A stretch of DNA of 49,925 nt from positions 1-49,925 of the forward strand of contig NZ_JACADQ010000007.1 of NCBI RefSeq assembly GCF_016106015.1. Reading direction: 5' to 3'. This DNA is from Neoroseomonas rubea (GTDB lineage: Bacteria; Pseudomonadota; Alphaproteobacteria; Acetobacterales; Acetobacteraceae). The notes below the pieces were generated by a model, which saw only the letters and a program-made list of their open reading frames with translations, had not been told where the DNA came from and did no database searches. Positions 8,762 to 20,045 of this stretch are shown one piece after another (within the stretch, counting starts at the first letter, position 1; each line of letters begins with the position of its first letter). Made by a program: the position numbers and the translations under genes.

Positions 8762-11167
8762 ATGACGGACACCATCCGCGGCGAACTCCTTCCGGTGCTG
8801 CCCCTTCGGGACATCGTGGTGTTCCCGCACATGATCGTCCCGCTTTTCGTCGGCCGTGAGAAATCGGTCCGCGCGCTCGAAGCGGTGATGAAGGACGACA
8901 AGCAGATCCTGCTCGTCGCCCAAAAGAACGCTGCGCAGGACGATCCGGGCGCGGACGATCTCTATCAGATCGGCACGGTCTCGACGGTGCTGCAGCTGCT
9001 GAAGCTGCCCGACGGGACAGTGAAGGTCCTGGTCGAGGGCGGGCGCCGCGCGCGCATCGCCGCCTTCAAGGAAACCGCCCAGTACTTCGAGGCCTTCGCC
9101 GAGCCGATCGAGGAGGAACTCGCCGAGCCGCGCGAGGCCGAGGCGCTGGCGCGCACCGTCGTCTCGCAGTTCGAGCAGTACATCAAGCTCAACAAGAAAA
9201 TCGCGCCGGAGGTGCTCGTCTCGATCAACCAGATCGAGGAGCCGGCGAAGCTCGCCGACACCGTCGCCTCCCATCTCGGACTCAAGATCCCCGAGAAGCA
9301 GGAGCTGCTCGAGACGCCGTCCGTCACGCAGCGGCTCGAGAAGGTCTTCGCCCACATGGAGGGCGAGATCGGCGTGCTGCAGGTGGAAAAGCGCATCCGC
9401 AACCGCGTGAAGCGGCAGATGGAGAAGACGCAGCGCGAGTACTATCTGAACGAGCAGCTCAAGGCGATCCAGAAGGAGCTCGGCGAAGGCGAGGACGGCA
9501 AGGACGAGGCCGCCGAGCTCGAGGCCAAGATCAAGGCCACCAAGCTCTCGAAGGAAGCGCGCGAGAAGGCGCTCGCTGAGCTCAAGAAGCTGCGCACCAT
9601 GTCGCCGATGAGCGCCGAGGCGACGGTCGTGCGCAACTACCTCGACTGGATCCTGTCGATCCCGTGGAAGAAGCGCTCCAAGGTCCGCAACGACATCGTG
9701 GCGGCGGAAGCCGTGCTCGAGTCCGACCACTACGGGCTTGAGAAGGTGAAGGAGCGGATCATCGAGTACCTGGCGGTGCAGAGCCGCAGCCCGAAGATCC
9801 GCGGGCCGATCCTGTGCCTCGTCGGCCCCCCCGGCGTCGGCAAGACCTCGCTCGGCAAGTCCATCGCCAAGGCGACGGGGCGGAACTTCGTGCGCATGTC
9901 GTTGGGCGGCGTGCGGGACGAAGCCGAGGTGCGCGGCCATCGCCGGACCTATATCGGCTCCATGCCTGGCAAGGTCATCCAGGGCATGAAGAAGGCGAAG
10001 ACGTCGAACCCGCTTTTCCTGCTGGATGAGATCGACAAGCTCGGCGCCGACTGGCGCGGCGACCCGTCCTCGGCGCTGCTCGAGGTGCTGGACCCTGAGC
10101 AGAACTCGACCTTCGCCGACCATTACCTCGAGGTCGACTACGACCTGTCGGACGTGATGTTCGTGACGACGGCGAACTCGCTGCGCATGCCGCAGCCGCT
10201 GCTCGACCGCATGGAGATCATCCGCATCCCCGGCTACACCGAGGATGAGAAGATCGAGATCGCCAAGCGCCACCTGATGAAGAAGGTGAGCGAGGCGAAC
10301 GGGCTGAAGGAGGGCGAGTGGTCGCTCTCCGACAGCGCGATCCGCGACCTGATCCGCTACTACACGCGCGAGGCGGGCGTGCGGAACCTCGAGCGCGAGA
10401 TCGCCGGCCTCGCCCGCAAGGCGGTGAAGGAGATCGTCTCGAAGAAGGCGAAGAAGGTCGCCATCACGCACAAGAACCTCGACAAGTTCGCCGGCGTGCA
10501 GAAGTTCCGCTACGGCGAGGCCGAGGCGGAGGACATGGTCGGCGTCGTCACCGGCCTCGCCTGGACCGAGGTGGGCGGCGAGATCCTGACGATCGAGTCG
10601 GTGATGCTGCCCGGCAAGGGCAATGTGAAGCAGACCGGCAAGCTCGGCGACGTGATGCAGGAAAGCGTCTCGGCGGCGATGTCCTACGTGCGCAGCCGCT
10701 CGACCACCTTCGGCCTCAAGCCGACGATGTTCGAAAAGCGCGATATCCACGTGCACGTGCCGGAAGGCGCGACGCCGAAGGATGGCCCGTCCGCGGGCAT
10801 CGCGATGGCGACCTCGATCGTCTCCGTACTGACGGGGATCCCCGTGCGGCGGGACATCGCCATGACGGGCGAGATCACGCTGCGTGGCCGCGTGCTGCCG
10901 ATCGGCGGGTTGAAGGAAAAACTGCTGGCCGCGCTCCGCGCCGGCATCAAGACGGTCTTCATCCCGAAGGACAATGAGAAGGACCTCGCCGAGATCCCTG
11001 ACAATGTGAAGAAGGGGCTCGAACTGATCGTCGTCTCCCATGTCGACGAGGTGATCGGGAAGGCGCTGGTGAAGAAGCCTGAGCCGATCACCTGGGAGGA
11101 ACCGGAGGAGACCCCGGCCCCGCGCGGGCCGGAGCAGGGGGATGTCGGCTCGGCCCGTCCCCATTGA
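8762..11167 (+). CDS. lon: ATP-dependent protease La (Lon)
   Basis: Cytoplasmic AAA+ serine protease that degrades misfolded and regulatory proteins. The 801-aa product has the full LonA layout: N-terminal substrate-binding domain ([15 protein letters not shown] at the start), coiled region around residues 200-280, Walker A at 355-362 (GPPGVGKT), Walker B FLLDEIDK, and the C-terminal protease domain with the Ser677-Lys720 dyad (KDGPSAG and LKEK). The acidic, Pro-rich tail [15 protein letters not shown] is variable in the family. Transcription probably ends at the terminator at 11194-11228. Confidence 0.98.
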   Translation: MTDTIRGELLPVLPLRDIVVFPHMIVPLFVGREKSVRALEAVMKDDKQILLVAQKNAAQDDPGADDLYQIGTVSTVLQLLKLPDGTVKVLVEGGRRARIAAFKETAQYFEAFAEPIEEELAEPREAEALARTVVSQFEQYIKLNKKIAPEVLVSINQIEEPAKLADTVASHLGLKIPEKQELLETPSVTQRLEKVFAHMEGEIGVLQVEKRIRNRVKRQMEKTQREYYLNEQLKAIQKELGEGEDGKDEAAELEAKIKATKLSKEAREKALAELKKLRTMSPMSAEATVVRNYLDWILSIPWKKRSKVRNDIVAAEAVLESDHYGLEKVKERIIEYLAVQSRSPKIRGPILCLVGPPGVGKTSLGKSIAKATGRNFVRMSLGGVRDEAEVRGHRRTYIGSMPGKVIQGMKKAKTSNPLFLLDEIDKLGADWRGDPSSALLEVLDPEQNSTFADHYLEVDYDLSDVMFVTTANSLRMPQPLLDRMEIIRIPGYTEDEKIEIAKRHLMKKVSEANGLKEGEWSLSDSAIRDLIRYYTREAGVRNLEREIAGLARKAVKEIVSKKAKKVAITHKNLDKFAGVQKFRYGEAEAEDMVGVVTGLAWTEVGGEILTIESVMLPGKGNVKQTGKLGDVMQESVSAAMSYVRSRSTTFGLKPTMFEKRDIHVHVPEGATPKDGPSAGIAMATSIVSVLTGIPVRRDIAMTGEITLRGRVLPIGGLKEKLLAALRAGIKTVFIPKDNEKDLAEIPDNVKKGLELIVVSHVDEVIGKALVKKPEPITWEEPEETPAPRGPEQGDVGSARPH

Positions 11168-11193
11168 CGATTCGCATCTTCGGGTGTGAGTGA

Positions 11194-11228
11194 AAAACCC
11201 CGGCGGAGCGCGGCTTCGCCGGGGTTTT
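11194..11228. terminator. rho-independent terminator after lon
   Basis: A 12-bp perfect stem, AAAACCCCGGCG (11194-11205) with CGCCGGGGTTTT (11217-11228), loop of 11 nt. The A-run on the left and T-run on the right let it work in both directions. Confidence 0.88.
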
Positions 11229-11315
11229 CTGTGGAAAACCCAAGGTTCCGTTGCAGTTTTGCCGCAGGATGCGGCGCAAATGGCGGTTTTCCGCCGCGAA
11301 TCGGATGCTCTCTCG

Positions 11316-11345
11316 TTGACGTTGCGAAATCGGCGCTCCTACTCT
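11316..11345 (+). promoter_or_regulatory. sigma-70 promoter candidate for the HU gene
   Basis: TTGACG (11316-11321) and TACTCT (11340-11345) separated by 18 nt, 62 nt upstream of the HU start codon. The -35 match is strong, the -10 moderate. Confidence 0.55.
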
Positions 11346-11407
11346 CCGGCCCGACCTGGTTGGCCGACTCGCCGACCCGTCATCCGCACCCAACGGAGGG
11401 ATACCCA

Positions 11408-11680
11408 GTGAACAAGCAGGACCTGATTTCCGCGGTCGCCGAGGCCGCCGATCTCCCCAAGGCCAAGGCCGGCGACGTCGTCGACGCCGTGTTCGAGGCG
11501 ATCCAGAAGTCGCTCAAGAAGAAGCAGGAAGTTCGCCTCGTCGGCTTCGGCACCTTCTCGACCTCCAAGCGCAAGGCCGGCAAGGGCCGCAATCCGCGCA
11601 CGGGCGAGGAGATCAAGATCCCGGCCTCCACGACCGTCCGCTTCAAGGCCGGCAAGGGCCTGAAGGACGCCGTGAACTAA
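11408..11680 (+). CDS. hupB: HU-family DNA-binding protein
   Basis: Small histone-like protein that bends and compacts DNA as a dimer. The 90 aa match the family length, beginning MNKQDLISAVAEAADL from a GTG codon at 11408 with a strong GGAGGGA ribosome site 6 nt upstream. The DNA-binding arm signature GFGTFSTSKRKAGKGRNPRTGEEI is clear in outline (GKGRNPRTG), with the closing FKAGKGLKDAVN. An upstream in-frame extension is just the leader. lon-HU adjacency is typical of proteobacteria. Confidence 0.96.
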   Translation: MNKQDLISAVAEAADLPKAKAGDVVDAVFEAIQKSLKKKQEVRLVGFGTFSTSKRKAGKGRNPRTGEEIKIPASTTVRFKAGKGLKDAVN

Positions 11681-11706
11681 GCCTGTCCGTCCGGACGGGT
11701 TGCGTG

Positions 11707-11730
11707 GGGCCGGTCCGCAAGGGCCGGCCC
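11707..11730. terminator. hairpin after the HU gene, possible terminator
   Basis: GGGCCGG (11707-11713) pairs with CCGGCCC (11724-11730), followed by only TTCGT. The stem is solid but the U-run is poor. It lies between HU and tRNA-Val. Confidence 0.5.
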
Positions 11731-11754
11731 TTCGTGCTATGTGGGGGAAGGTGC

Positions 11755-11826
11755 GGGCGCTTAGCTCAGTGGTAGAGCGGCGGTTTTACACACCGTTGGT
11801 CGGCGGTTCGAATCCGTCAGCGCCCA
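11755..11826 (+). tRNA. tRNA-Val (anticodon TAC)
   Basis: Full cloverleaf: acceptor GGGCGCT pairs perfectly with AGCGCCC, D-arm GCTC/GAGC, anticodon stem GCGGT/ACCGT with loop TTTACAC giving anticodon TAC, and T-arm loop TTCGAAT. The discriminator is A. The 3' CCA is not encoded (TACT follows), so it must be added by the CCA enzyme. Confidence 0.96.
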
Positions 11827-11909
11827 TACTTCCCCGGGGGCAGGACTCGGGAGAACCATCGCCCGTAGGGCGCGGTGCGGCGATCGGGGAAACCTCTCCA
11901 CACCACCGC

Positions 11910-11938
11910 TTGACTAACCCCCCGCCTGGCCCTATCCC
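11910..11938 (+). promoter_or_regulatory. sigma-70 promoter candidate for tRNA-Asp
   Basis: TTGACT (11910-11915), spacer of exactly 17 nt, TATCCC (11933-11938), 20 nt before the tRNA-Asp 5' end. It suggests the second tRNA is transcribed on its own as well as by read-through. Confidence 0.55.
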
Positions 11939-11958
11939 CCCGCACCTGTCGCGGGTAC

Positions 11959-12035
<77 letters not shown>

Positions 12036-12092
12036 CGCGGCGGAAAAACGGAAAGCGGCGTCCCTCGGGGCGCCGCTTTCGTTTCCGCCGCG
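12036..12092 (+). terminator. extended nested hairpin after tRNA-Asp
   Basis: An inner perfect 10-bp stem (12051-12060 with 12071-12080, GAAAGCGGCG/CGCCGCTTTC) sits inside an outer 11-bp stem (12036-12046 with 12082-12092, CGCGGCGGAAA/TTTCCGCCGCG). It begins at the base after the tRNA CCA end. Probably the tRNA terminator and 3' processing structure; no long T-run follows. Confidence 0.7.
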
Positions 12093-12120
12093 CGGCTTCA
12101 GCGCATCGTAACGCATATCC

Positions 12121-12148
12121 TTGAAAACATGACGTCGCGGCCTATGGC
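12121..12148 (+). promoter_or_regulatory. sigma-70 promoter candidate for the nuo operon
   Basis: TTGAAA (12121-12126), 16-nt spacer, TATGGC (12143-12148). It lies after the tRNA terminator and about 105 nt before nuoA, the right place for the main operon promoter. Confidence 0.45.
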
Positions 12149-12189
12149 GAAGCGCGAGAAGGGCGGCTAATGTCCGGCCGCGCTGCGCT

Positions 12190-12201
12190 GCGTCATGACG
12201 C
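12190..12201. promoter_or_regulatory. 12-bp perfect palindrome in the nuo leader
   Basis: GCGTCATGACGC is a perfect palindrome between the promoter candidate and nuoA, 51 nt before the start codon. It could be an operator for a dimeric regulator; none is known to me for this site. Confidence 0.3.
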
Positions 12202-12252
12202 TTCGCGCGGCGACCACATGCCCGGAAAAAGGGCAGGGGAGCGAAGGTTGAG

Positions 12253-12621
12253 ATGACGCAGCCACTGCTGGCCGAGTACTTCCCTGTGCTCGTCTTCCTG
12301 GGAATCGCGGCGGGGATCGCGATCGCGATGGTGGGCGGCGCATTCATCGCTGCACGGCAGAAGCCGAACGCCGAGAAGCTTTCCACCTATGAATGCGGCT
12401 TCGCGCCCTTCGACGACACGCGCCGGCGATTCGACGTGCGCTTCTACCTCGTCGCCATCCTCTTCATCATTTTCGACCTCGAAGTGGCGTTCCTGTTCCC
12501 CTGGGCGATCGCGCTCGGGGACATCGGCTGGCTCGGCTTCGGCTCGATGATGGGTTTCCTCTTCGTCCTCACGGTCGGCTTCGTCTACGAGTGGCGCAAG
12601 GGCGCCCTGGATTGGGAGTGA
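12253..12621 (+). CDS. nuoA: NADH-quinone oxidoreductase subunit A
   Basis: Small membrane subunit of respiratory complex I. The 122-aa protein has three hydrophobic segments (about residues 9-32, 63-85 and 92-112) and the conserved loop [20 protein letters not shown] between the first two, which lies near the quinone site. It is the first of fourteen nuo genes, all on the plus strand and mostly touching or overlapping, and follows the promoter candidate at 12121. Confidence 0.97.
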   Translation: MTQPLLAEYFPVLVFLGIAAGIAIAMVGGAFIAARQKPNAEKLSTYECGFAPFDDTRRRFDVRFYLVAILFIIFDLEVAFLFPWAIALGDIGWLGFGSMMGFLFVLTVGFVYEWRKGALDWE

Positions 12622-12628
12622 GCCCGGC

Positions 12629-13183
12629 ATGAGCGGCTCGAGCGACATCGCCTGGAACAGCCAGGCCCTTCCGCCCGGCCCGGCGCAGGACGCCGTGATC
12701 GGCGCCGTGACCGACGAGATGGCCGAAAAGGGCTTCGTCGTCGCGAACATCGACAAGGTGGTGAACTGGGCGCGCACCGGCTCGCTCTGGCCGATGACCT
12801 TCGGGCTCGCCTGCTGTGCGGTGCCGATGATCCACGCCTACATGGCGCGCTACGACCTTGACCGCTTCGGCGTCATCCCGCGCGGTTCGCCGCGGCAATC
12901 GGATGTGATGATCGTGGCCGGCACGCTGACCAACAAGATGGCCCCCGCGCTGCGCAAGGTCTACGACCAGATGAGCGAGCCGCGCTGGGTCATATCCATG
13001 GGCTCCTGCGCCAATGGCGGCGGCTACTACCACTACTCCTACAGCGTGGTGCGCGGCTGCGACCGCGTCGTGCCGGTCGATGTCTATGTGCCCGGGTGCC
13101 CGCCGACGGCCGAGGCGCTCGTCTACGGCATCCTCCAGCTGCAGAAGAAGATCCGGCGGACGGGGACCATCCTGCGTGGCTGA
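12629..13183 (+). CDS. nuoB: NADH-quinone oxidoreductase subunit B
   Basis: Peripheral-arm subunit that holds cluster N2, the last iron-sulfur centre before quinone. In 184 aa the four cluster cysteines are seen at 62 and 63 (ACCAVP), 127 (MGSCANGG) and 157 (VPGCPPTAE). The N-terminal 35 residues are variable. It begins 7 nt after nuoA, and its last 8 nt (GTGGCTGA) contain the nuoC start. Confidence 0.97.
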   Translation: MSGSSDIAWNSQALPPGPAQDAVIGAVTDEMAEKGFVVANIDKVVNWARTGSLWPMTFGLACCAVPMIHAYMARYDLDRFGVIPRGSPRQSDVMIVAGTLTNKMAPALRKVYDQMSEPRWVISMGSCANGGGYYHYSYSVVRGCDRVVPVDVYVPGCPPTAEALVYGILQLQKKIRRTGTILRG

Positions 13184-13838
13184 GAACGAAACCGCGGTCG
13201 AACCCGCCGCGCCCGAGAATCCCCTCCGCACCCTTGGCCTCGCCATCGCCACCGCGGCCGGCGGCGCGGTGAACGATGTCGAACTCGCCCGTGGCGGGAA
13301 GGAACTGGTGCTGCGCGCCCGTCGCGACGCGCTGCCGGCGCTGATGCTCCTGCTGCGCGAAGATCCGCGATTCGCCTGCGAGCAGTGCGTGGACATCTGC
13401 GGCGTGGACTGGCCGGAACGGCCGGAGCGGTTCGAGATCGTCTACAACCTGCTCAGCCTCGCCCATAACCATCGCGTCCGCGTGATCGTCACGACGGATG
13501 AGGCGACGCCGGTGCCCTCCGTCGCCGGCATCTGGGCCTGCGCCACCTGGTATGAGCGCGAGACCTGGGACATGTACGGCGTGGTCTTCGACGGACAGTC
13601 GGATCTGCGCCGGCTGCTGACCGACTACGGCTTCGAAGGCCATCCGCTCCGCAAGGATTTCCCGCTGACCGGCTTCGTCGAGCTCCGCTACGACGAGGAG
13701 CTGAAGCGCGTCGCCTATTCCCCCGTGCAGCTGACCCAGGAATTCCGCAACTTCGACTACATGAGCCCCTGGGAGGCGATGACGACGCTGCCCGGGGACG
13801 AGAAGGTCCACCTCAACCGCCTGGAGGGTCCGGCATGA
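13176..13838 (+). CDS. nuoC: NADH-quinone oxidoreductase subunit C
   Basis: 30-kDa-type subunit of the complex I peripheral arm, 220 aa. Diagnostic parts are [20 protein letters not shown], the [12 protein letters not shown] motif and [15 protein letters not shown] near the C-terminus. The start is a GTG at 13176 inside the end of nuoB (8-nt overlap), giving [10 protein letters not shown]; the open frame further upstream is only an out-of-frame reading of nuoB. It is separate from nuoD, unlike the fused NuoCD of enteric bacteria. Its stop overlaps nuoD by ATGA. Confidence 0.95.
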   Translation: MAENETAVEPAAPENPLRTLGLAIATAAGGAVNDVELARGGKELVLRARRDALPALMLLLREDPRFACEQCVDICGVDWPERPERFEIVYNLLSLAHNHRVRVIVTTDEATPVPSVAGIWACATWYERETWDMYGVVFDGQSDLRRLLTDYGFEGHPLRKDFPLTGFVELRYDEELKRVAYSPVQLTQEFRNFDYMSPWEAMTTLPGDEKVHLNRLEGPA

Positions 13839-15064
13839 GCGGCCAGGCCATCCTTCCCGCCGGCGCCGCCGCGCCCGAGACCGTGCGGCCGCGTGACGAG
13901 GCGGAAAGCCACACCATCAATTTCGGCCCGCAGCATCCCGCCGCGCACGGCGTGCTGCGCCTGATCCTCGAGATGAAGGGGGAGGTGGTCGAGCGCGCCG
14001 ACCCGCATATCGGCCTGCTGCACCGTGGCACCGAGAAGCTGATCGAACACAAGACCTACATCCAGGCGCTGCCCTATTTCGATCGTCTCGACTACGTCAG
14101 CCCGATGTGCATGGAGCATTCCTTCGCGCTGGCGACGGAACGGCTGCTGGGCATCGAGGTGCCGGAACGCGGGCAGTACATCCGCGTGCTCTTCGCCGAG
14201 CTGACGCGCGTGCTGAACCACCTACTGAACGTGACGACCTATGCGCTCGACTGCGGCGCGATCACGCCGGCGCTCTGGGGCTTCGAGCAGCGGGAGACGC
14301 TGCTGGAATTCTACGAGGCGGTGAGCGGCAGCCACTACCACGCCAACTACTTCCGCCCGGGCGGCGTCGCGAAGGACCTGCCCGCGGACATGGAGGCGAA
14401 GATCGCCGCCTGGGCGAAGCAGTTTCCGGCCTTCCTGAAGGACCTGGAAGGCCTGCTGACCGAGAACCGCATCTTCAAGCAGCGCACCGTCGACATCGGC
14501 ATCATGAGCGCCGAGCAGGCGATGGAATGGGGCTTTTCCGGCCCCTGCCTGCGCGCCTCCGGGTGCGCCTGGGATTTGCGCAAGAGCCAGCCCTACGACG
14601 TGTACGACCGGATGGAGTTCGACGTGCCGGTCGGCACGCGCGGGGATTGCTACGACCGCTACCTGATCCGCATGCTGGAGATGCGGGAGAGCCTGCGCAT
14701 CATCGACCAGTGCCTGAAGCAGATGAAGCCGGGCCCGGTGAAGGTGCAGGACAACAAGATCACGCCGCCCAGGCGCGGCGAGATGAAGCGCTCGATGGAA
14801 GCGCTGATCCATCATTTCAAGCTGTACACCGAGGGCTACCACGTGCCCGCCGGCGCGACCTACACGGCGACCGAGGCGCCGAAGGGCGAGTTCGGCGTCT
14901 ACCTGGTCGCCGACGGATCCAACAGGCCGTACCGCTGCAAGATCCGCGCGCCCGGCTACGCGCATCTGCAGGCAATGGAAGTGCTGTCCAAGGGCCACAT
15001 GCTGGCCGATGCGGTCGCGATCATCGGGTCGCTCGACATCGTCTTCGGGGAGATCGACCGGTGA
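13835..15064 (+). CDS. nuoD: NADH-quinone oxidoreductase subunit D
   Basis: 49-kDa-type subunit that forms the quinone-binding pocket with NuoB. The 409 aa contain the signature [15 protein letters not shown] near residue 30, HRGTEKLIE, the EHSFALA helix and the C-terminal DIVFGEIDR that ends the family. Residues 1-25 are a variable, Ala-rich lead. Overlaps: ATGA with nuoC and GTGA with nuoE. Confidence 0.97.
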   Translation: MSGQAILPAGAAAPETVRPRDEAESHTINFGPQHPAAHGVLRLILEMKGEVVERADPHIGLLHRGTEKLIEHKTYIQALPYFDRLDYVSPMCMEHSFALATERLLGIEVPERGQYIRVLFAELTRVLNHLLNVTTYALDCGAITPALWGFEQRETLLEFYEAVSGSHYHANYFRPGGVAKDLPADMEAKIAAWAKQFPAFLKDLEGLLTENRIFKQRTVDIGIMSAEQAMEWGFSGPCLRASGCAWDLRKSQPYDVYDRMEFDVPVGTRGDCYDRYLIRMLEMRESLRIIDQCLKQMKPGPVKVQDNKITPPRRGEMKRSMEALIHHFKLYTEGYHVPAGATYTATEAPKGEFGVYLVADGSNRPYRCKIRAPGYAHLQAMEVLSKGHMLADAVAIIGSLDIVFGEIDR

Positions 15065-15678
15065 GCGCCGAGCACGCCGAACCCGCTTCCTTCGCCTTCG
15101 ACGCCGAGAGCGAGGCGAAGATCGCAACCATCCTCAAGCGCTACCCGGAAGGCAAGCAGGCAAGCGCCGTAATCCCGCTGCTCTATGTCGTGCAGAAGCA
15201 GATGGGCCGGCAGACGGGCAGCGCCTGGGTGCCGCGTGTCGCGATGGACGTGGTGGCGGATCGCCTCGGCATGGCGCCGATCCGCGTCTATGAGGTTGCG
15301 ACCTTCTACTTCATGTTCAACACCAAGCCGATCGGCCGCTTCCACCTGCAGGTCTGCGGCACGACGCCCTGCTGGCTGCGCGGATCGGATGAGGTGCTGC
15401 GCGCCTGCAAGGACGCCGGCCACCTCAAGGGCTATGGCGATACCAGCGCGGATGGCCTGTTCACGCTGACCGAGATGGAATGCATGGGCGCCTGCGTGAA
15501 CGCGCCAATGATCGCGGTCGATGACGACTACTACGAGGACCTCGACTACGAGAGCACGGTGAAGCTGATCGAGGCGCTCAAGCGCGGTGAGCGGCCGACG
15601 CCCGGCAGCGTGACCGGTCGGCGTTCCAGCGAGGCGGCCGGGGGTGCGACGGCGCTCACCGGCTCGGAGACCGAGTGA
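15061..15678 (+). CDS. nuoE: NADH-quinone oxidoreductase subunit E
   Basis: 24-kDa-type subunit carrying the [2Fe-2S] cluster N1a near the NADH site. The 205-aa protein has the four ligands Cys99, Cys104, Cys141 and Cys145 (VCGTTPC and ECMGAC). The tail after residue 180 ([20 protein letters not shown]) is low-complexity and poorly conserved. It starts at GTG 15061, overlapping the nuoD stop by 4 nt; the much longer open frame to the left is a shadow over nuoD. Confidence 0.95.
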   Translation: MSAEHAEPASFAFDAESEAKIATILKRYPEGKQASAVIPLLYVVQKQMGRQTGSAWVPRVAMDVVADRLGMAPIRVYEVATFYFMFNTKPIGRFHLQVCGTTPCWLRGSDEVLRACKDAGHLKGYGDTSADGLFTLTEMECMGACVNAPMIAVDDDYYEDLDYESTVKLIEALKRGERPTPGSVTGRRSSEAAGGATALTGSETE

Positions 15679-15679
15679 C

Positions 15680-16975
15680 ATGGCCCTTTCCGACAAGGAC
15701 CGCATCTTCCGCAACCTCTACGGCTTCGAGCCCTGGAACCTGCAGGCGGCCCGCATGCGCGGCTGCTGGGACGGGACGGCGTCGATCCTCGCCAAGGGAC
15801 GCGACGCGATCATCGAGGAGGTGAAGGCCTCCGGCCTGCGCGGCCGTGGCGGCGCCGGCTTCCCGACCGGCATGAAGTGGTCATTCATGCCGAAGCAGTC
15901 CGATGGCCGGCCGTCATACCTTGTGGTGAACGCCGACGAATCCGAGCCCGGCACGTGCAAGGACCGCGACATCATCCGCCACGACCCGCACACGCTGGTC
16001 GAAGGCTGCCTGATCGCGGGCTTCGCGATGGGCGCGCATGCCGGCTACATCTACATCCGCGGCGAGTACTACAACGAGAGCGTCGTGCTCGAGGCCGCGA
16101 TCGCAGAGGCCTATGAGGCCGGGCTGCTCGGCAGGAACGCCGCCGGGTCGGGCTGGGACTTCGACCTCTATGTCCATCGCGGCGCGGGCGCCTACATCTG
16201 CGGCGAGGAAACCGCGCTGATCGAGAGCCTCGAGGGCAAGAAGGGCATGCCGCGGCTGAAGCCGCCATTCCCCGCCGCCGTCGGCCTCTATGGCTGCCCG
16301 ACCACGGTGAACAACGTCGAGACCATCGCTGTGGTGCCGGAAATCCTGCGTCGCGGCGGCGCCTGGTTCGCCTCCTTTGGCCGGCCGAAGAATTCGGGCA
16401 CGAAGATCTTCTGCATCCAGGGGCATGTGAACAACCCCTGCAACGTGGAGGCGGAGATGAGCATCCCGATGCGGGAACTCATCGAGCGCTATGCGGGCGG
16501 CGTGCGCGGCGGGTGGGACAACCTGCTCTGCGTCATCCCGGGCGGGTCGTCCACGCCGCTGCTGCCGAAGCACATCTGCGACGACGTGCTGATGGATTTC
16601 GACGCGCTGCGCGAGCACCGATCGGGTCTGGGCACCGCGGGCGTGATCGTGATGGACAAGTCGACCGACGTGATCAAGGCAATCGCGCGCCTGTCCGCCT
16701 TCTACAAGCATGAGAGCTGCGGCCAGTGCACGCCCTGCCGCGAGGGCATGGGCTGGGTGAAGCGCATGATGGACCGCATGGTGACGGGGGAGGCGGAGAT
16801 CGAGGAGATCGACGTGCTCGAGAACGTCACGCGGCGCATCGAGGGGCACACGATTTGCGCGCTCGCCGATGGTGGCGTCTGGCCGGTGCAGGGTCTGATC
16901 CGACACTTCCGGCCGCTGATGGAGGAACGGATCACTGCGTACAAGGCGCGCAACACGCGCCTGGCGGCGGAGTAG
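15680..16975 (+). CDS. nuoF: NADH-quinone oxidoreductase subunit F
   Basis: 51-kDa-type subunit that binds NADH and FMN and holds cluster N3. In 431 aa the FMN/NADH Gly-rich loop [10 protein letters not shown] lies at about residues 55-64, then [26 protein letters not shown], and the N3 ligand motif [12 protein letters not shown] near the C-terminus. Start ATG 15680 lies 1 nt after the nuoE stop. Confidence 0.97.
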   Translation: MALSDKDRIFRNLYGFEPWNLQAARMRGCWDGTASILAKGRDAIIEEVKASGLRGRGGAGFPTGMKWSFMPKQSDGRPSYLVVNADESEPGTCKDRDIIRHDPHTLVEGCLIAGFAMGAHAGYIYIRGEYYNESVVLEAAIAEAYEAGLLGRNAAGSGWDFDLYVHRGAGAYICGEETALIESLEGKKGMPRLKPPFPAAVGLYGCPTTVNNVETIAVVPEILRRGGAWFASFGRPKNSGTKIFCIQGHVNNPCNVEAEMSIPMRELIERYAGGVRGGWDNLLCVIPGGSSTPLLPKHICDDVLMDFDALREHRSGLGTAGVIVMDKSTDVIKAIARLSAFYKHESCGQCTPCREGMGWVKRMMDRMVTGEAEIEEIDVLENVTRRIEGHTICALADGGVWPVQGLIRHFRPLMEERITAYKARNTRLAAE

Positions 16976-16980
16976 GCGCC

Positions 16981-19017
16981 ATGGCGAAGGTCACCGTCGA
17001 CGGCATCGAGGTCGAGGTTCCGAACGGCGCCTCCGTGCTGCAGGCCTGCGAGGCCGCGGGCAAGGAGATCCCGCGCTTCTGCTACCATGAGCGCCTGTCG
17101 GTCGCCGGCAATTGCCGCATGTGCCTGGTCGAGGTCGAGAAGGCGCCGAAGCCCGTCGCCTCCTGCGCCTTCCCTGTTGCGGACGGGATGAAGGTCTTCA
17201 CCGACACCCCGGTGGTGCGCAACGCGCGCCGCGGCGTGATGGAATTCCTGCTGATCAACCATCCGCTCGACTGCCCGATCTGCGACCAGGGCGGCGAATG
17301 CGACCTGCAGGACCAGGCCTATGCCTACGGCCATGATTCGTCGCGCTATGGCGAGGCGAAGCGGGCCGTGAAGGACAAGGACATCGGCCCGCTGGTGAAG
17401 ACCGTGATGACGCGCTGCATCCAGTGCACGCGCTGCGTCCGCTTCGCCGCCGAGGTCGCGGGCACGCCCGAACTCGGCGGCACGAACCGCGGCGAGAACA
17501 TGGAGATCGGCACCTATGTCGAGAAGGCGCTGACCTCCGAGCTCAGCGGCAACCTGATCGACATCTGCCCGGTCGGGGCGCTGACAAGCCGCCCCTACGC
17601 CTTCGTCTCCCGTCCCTGGGAACTCAAGAAGACCGACAGCATCGACGTGCTGGACGCGGTCGGCGCGAACATTCGCGTCGACAGCCGCGGCCCCGAGGTG
17701 CTGCGCATCATCCCGCGCGTGAACGAGGCGGTGAACGAGGAATGGATGGCCGATCGCGGCCGCTTCTCCTTCGACGGCCTCAAGCGGCGCCGGCTCGACC
17801 GTCCGTGGGTTCGCAAGGACGGCAAGATGGTCGCGGCCACCTGGCCGGAGGCCTTCGCGGCCATCGCCCATCGCCTGGCCGGCCTGCCCGCCGAGCGCAT
17901 CGGCGCGGTCGCGGGCGCGCTGGCTGATGCCGAGAGCGTGCTCGCGCTGAAGGACCTGATGGCGGCCTATGGCTCGACCAATCTCGACTGCCGCGACGAT
18001 GGCGCGACGATCGATGCCTCCCGCCCCGACTACTGGCGCTTCAACAGCACGATCGCCGGCATCGAGGACGCCGACGCGCTGATCATCATCGGCAGCGACG
18101 TGCGGCGCGAGGCGCCGGTGCTGAACGCACGCATCCGCAAGCGCTGGACGGCCGGCAAGTTCCCCGTGGCCTATGTCGGGCCGCGCGGGCTCGACCTGAC
18201 CTATCCGGCAACGCATCTCGGCGATGGGCCTGCGGCGATGGGTGCCTTCGCGGAAACGCTGAAGGCCGCGCAGAAGCCGATGATCATCCTCGGCCGCGGC
18301 GCGTTGCAGCGGCCCGATGGCGCGGTGGTGCTGGCCGCGGCGTGGAAGCTGGCGGCTGATGTCGGCGCGCTGACGCCCGACTGGCACGGCTTCAACCTGC
18401 TGCATCTCTTCGGAGGCCAGGTCGGCGCGCTGGAACTCGGCTTCCTGCCTGGGCAGGGGGGCAAGGACCTCGCGGCGATGCTCGACGGCGGTGTCGATGC
18501 GCTGTGGCTGCTGAATGCGGACGGCTTCGGTCCCGCGCGCATCCCCACCGGCACCTTCGTCGTCTACCAGGGCCACCATGGCGATGCGATGGCGGCGCGG
18601 GCAGACGTGATCCTGCCGGGTGCCGCCTACACCGAGAAGGACGCGACCTGGGTGAACACGGAAGGGCGCGCGCAGCGCGGGCGTCTCGCCATCCACCCGC
18701 CCGGGGAAGCGAAGGAGGATTGGCGCATCATCCGCGCCTTCAGCGAAGGCGTCGGCAAGACGCTGCCCTACAACGACACGGCGGCGATCCGCGCTCGGCT
18801 GGCCGAGGCGAGCCCGGTCTTCGCCCGCATCGGGGAAGTGGCGCGCGACGGCTGCGCGGATGTGGCGGGTCCCGCCGCGACAGGCGCGCCGACCGATGCG
18901 CCCTTCGTGCTGCCGATCCCCGTCTACCACCAGGCGGATGTCATCAGCCGCGCCTCCGACACCATGGCGAAATGCGCCGAGGTCTACGGGCCGCCGCCGG
19001 CGCTGGCGGCGGAGTAG
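16981..19017 (+). CDS. nuoG: NADH-quinone oxidoreductase subunit G
   Basis: 75-kDa-type subunit with several iron-sulfur clusters passing electrons from NuoF to NuoI. The 678 aa hold Cys34, Cys45, Cys48 and Cys62 for the [2Fe-2S] N1b cluster, then a His-Cys3 motif ([14 protein letters not shown]) for N5 and RCIQCTRC...CPVGAL for N4, followed by a molybdopterin-oxidoreductase-like domain without visible cofactor ligands. About 690 aa is usual for alphaproteobacterial NuoG. Start ATG 16981 is 5 nt after nuoF. Confidence 0.96.
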   Translation: MAKVTVDGIEVEVPNGASVLQACEAAGKEIPRFCYHERLSVAGNCRMCLVEVEKAPKPVASCAFPVADGMKVFTDTPVVRNARRGVMEFLLINHPLDCPICDQGGECDLQDQAYAYGHDSSRYGEAKRAVKDKDIGPLVKTVMTRCIQCTRCVRFAAEVAGTPELGGTNRGENMEIGTYVEKALTSELSGNLIDICPVGALTSRPYAFVSRPWELKKTDSIDVLDAVGANIRVDSRGPEVLRIIPRVNEAVNEEWMADRGRFSFDGLKRRRLDRPWVRKDGKMVAATWPEAFAAIAHRLAGLPAERIGAVAGALADAESVLALKDLMAAYGSTNLDCRDDGATIDASRPDYWRFNSTIAGIEDADALIIIGSDVRREAPVLNARIRKRWTAGKFPVAYVGPRGLDLTYPATHLGDGPAAMGAFAETLKAAQKPMIILGRGALQRPDGAVVLAAAWKLAADVGALTPDWHGFNLLHLFGGQVGALELGFLPGQGGKDLAAMLDGGVDALWLLNADGFGPARIPTGTFVVYQGHHGDAMAARADVILPGAAYTEKDATWVNTEGRAQRGRLAIHPPGEAKEDWRIIRAFSEGVGKTLPYNDTAAIRARLAEASPVFARIGEVARDGCADVAGPAATGAPTDAPFVLPIPVYHQADVISRASDTMAKCAEVYGPPPALAAE

Positions 19018-19021
19018 GGCG

Positions 19022-20032
19022 ATGGACTTCTTCTTCCAGAACCCGATCGGGATCGTGATCCTGACCGTCGTGAAGGCTCTGGCGCTGCTGGTACCGCTGC
19101 TCGTGGGCGTCGCCTACCTCACCTACGCGGAGCGCAAGGTCCTGGCGGCCATGCAGCTGCGCAAGGGGCCGAACGTGGTCGGACCGCTCGGCCTGTTCCA
19201 GCCCTTCGCCGACGCCATCAAGATGCTGATGAAGGAGACGATCGTGCCGACGGGCGCGAGCCGTGTCCTTTTCCTGCTCGCTCCGATGCTGACCTTCATG
19301 CTGGCGATGCTCGCCTGGGCGGTCATCCCGGTGAATGACGGCTGGGCGATTGCGGACATCAATGTCGGCATCCTCTACCTCTTCGCGATCTCCTCGCTTG
19401 GCGTCTATGGCGTGATCATCGCGGGCTGGGCGTCGAACTCGAAATACGCCTTCCTGGGCGCGCTTCGCTCGGCGGCGCAGATGGTGTCTTACGAAGTCTC
19501 GATGGGCTTCGTGATCGTGACCGTGCTGCTCTGCGTCGGCTCGCTGAATCTGACCGAGATCGTCCGCGCGCAGCAGACCGTCTGGTTCGTGATCCCGCTG
19601 TTTCCGATGGCGGTGATCTTCTTCATCTCGACGCTCGCCGAGACCAACCGCGCGCCCTTCGACCTGCCCGAAGGCGAGTCCGAGCTCGTGGCCGGGTTCT
19701 TCGTGGAATACAGCTCGATGTCCTTCGCGCTGTTCTTCCTCGGCGAATACGCGAACATGATCCTGATGTCGGCGCTGACGACGATCCTGTTCCTCGGCGG
19801 CTGGCTGCCGCCGATCGACATCGCGCCGTTCAACTGGGTGCCCGGGCCGGTCTGGTTCGTGCTGAAGATCTGCTTCTGCCTGTTCGTTTTCCTGTGGGTC
19901 CGCGCGACCTTCCCGCGCTACCGCTACGACCAGCTCATGCGGCTCGGCTGGAAGGTGTTCCTGCCCTTCTCGCTCGTGTGGCTCGTGTTGACCGCGACGG
20001 TGCTGAAGCTGACCGGCTGGCTGCCGGCATGA
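19022..20032 (+). CDS. nuoH: NADH-quinone oxidoreductase subunit H
   Basis: Membrane subunit (ND1 type) at the junction of the two arms; lines the quinone channel. The 336-aa protein has about eight hydrophobic segments and the family motifs [20 protein letters not shown] near the N-terminus and [20 protein letters not shown] in the central loop. Start ATG 19022 lies 4 nt after nuoG. Confidence 0.97.
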   Translation: MDFFFQNPIGIVILTVVKALALLVPLLVGVAYLTYAERKVLAAMQLRKGPNVVGPLGLFQPFADAIKMLMKETIVPTGASRVLFLLAPMLTFMLAMLAWAVIPVNDGWAIADINVGILYLFAISSLGVYGVIIAGWASNSKYAFLGALRSAAQMVSYEVSMGFVIVTVLLCVGSLNLTEIVRAQQTVWFVIPLFPMAVIFFISTLAETNRAPFDLPEGESELVAGFFVEYSSMSFALFFLGEYANMILMSALTTILFLGGWLPPIDIAPFNWVPGPVWFVLKICFCLFVFLWVRATFPRYRYDQLMRLGWKVFLPFSLVWLVLTATVLKLTGWLPA

Positions 20033-20045
20033 TGGGGTCCTGACC

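Noticed and set aside
7898-11164. Very long open frame (over 1000 codons) on the minus strand across lon and clpX
   Set aside because: It is antisense to two textbook genes. Its His/Arg/Leu-rich composition is the usual shadow of GC-rich coding DNA, and it has no ribosome site.
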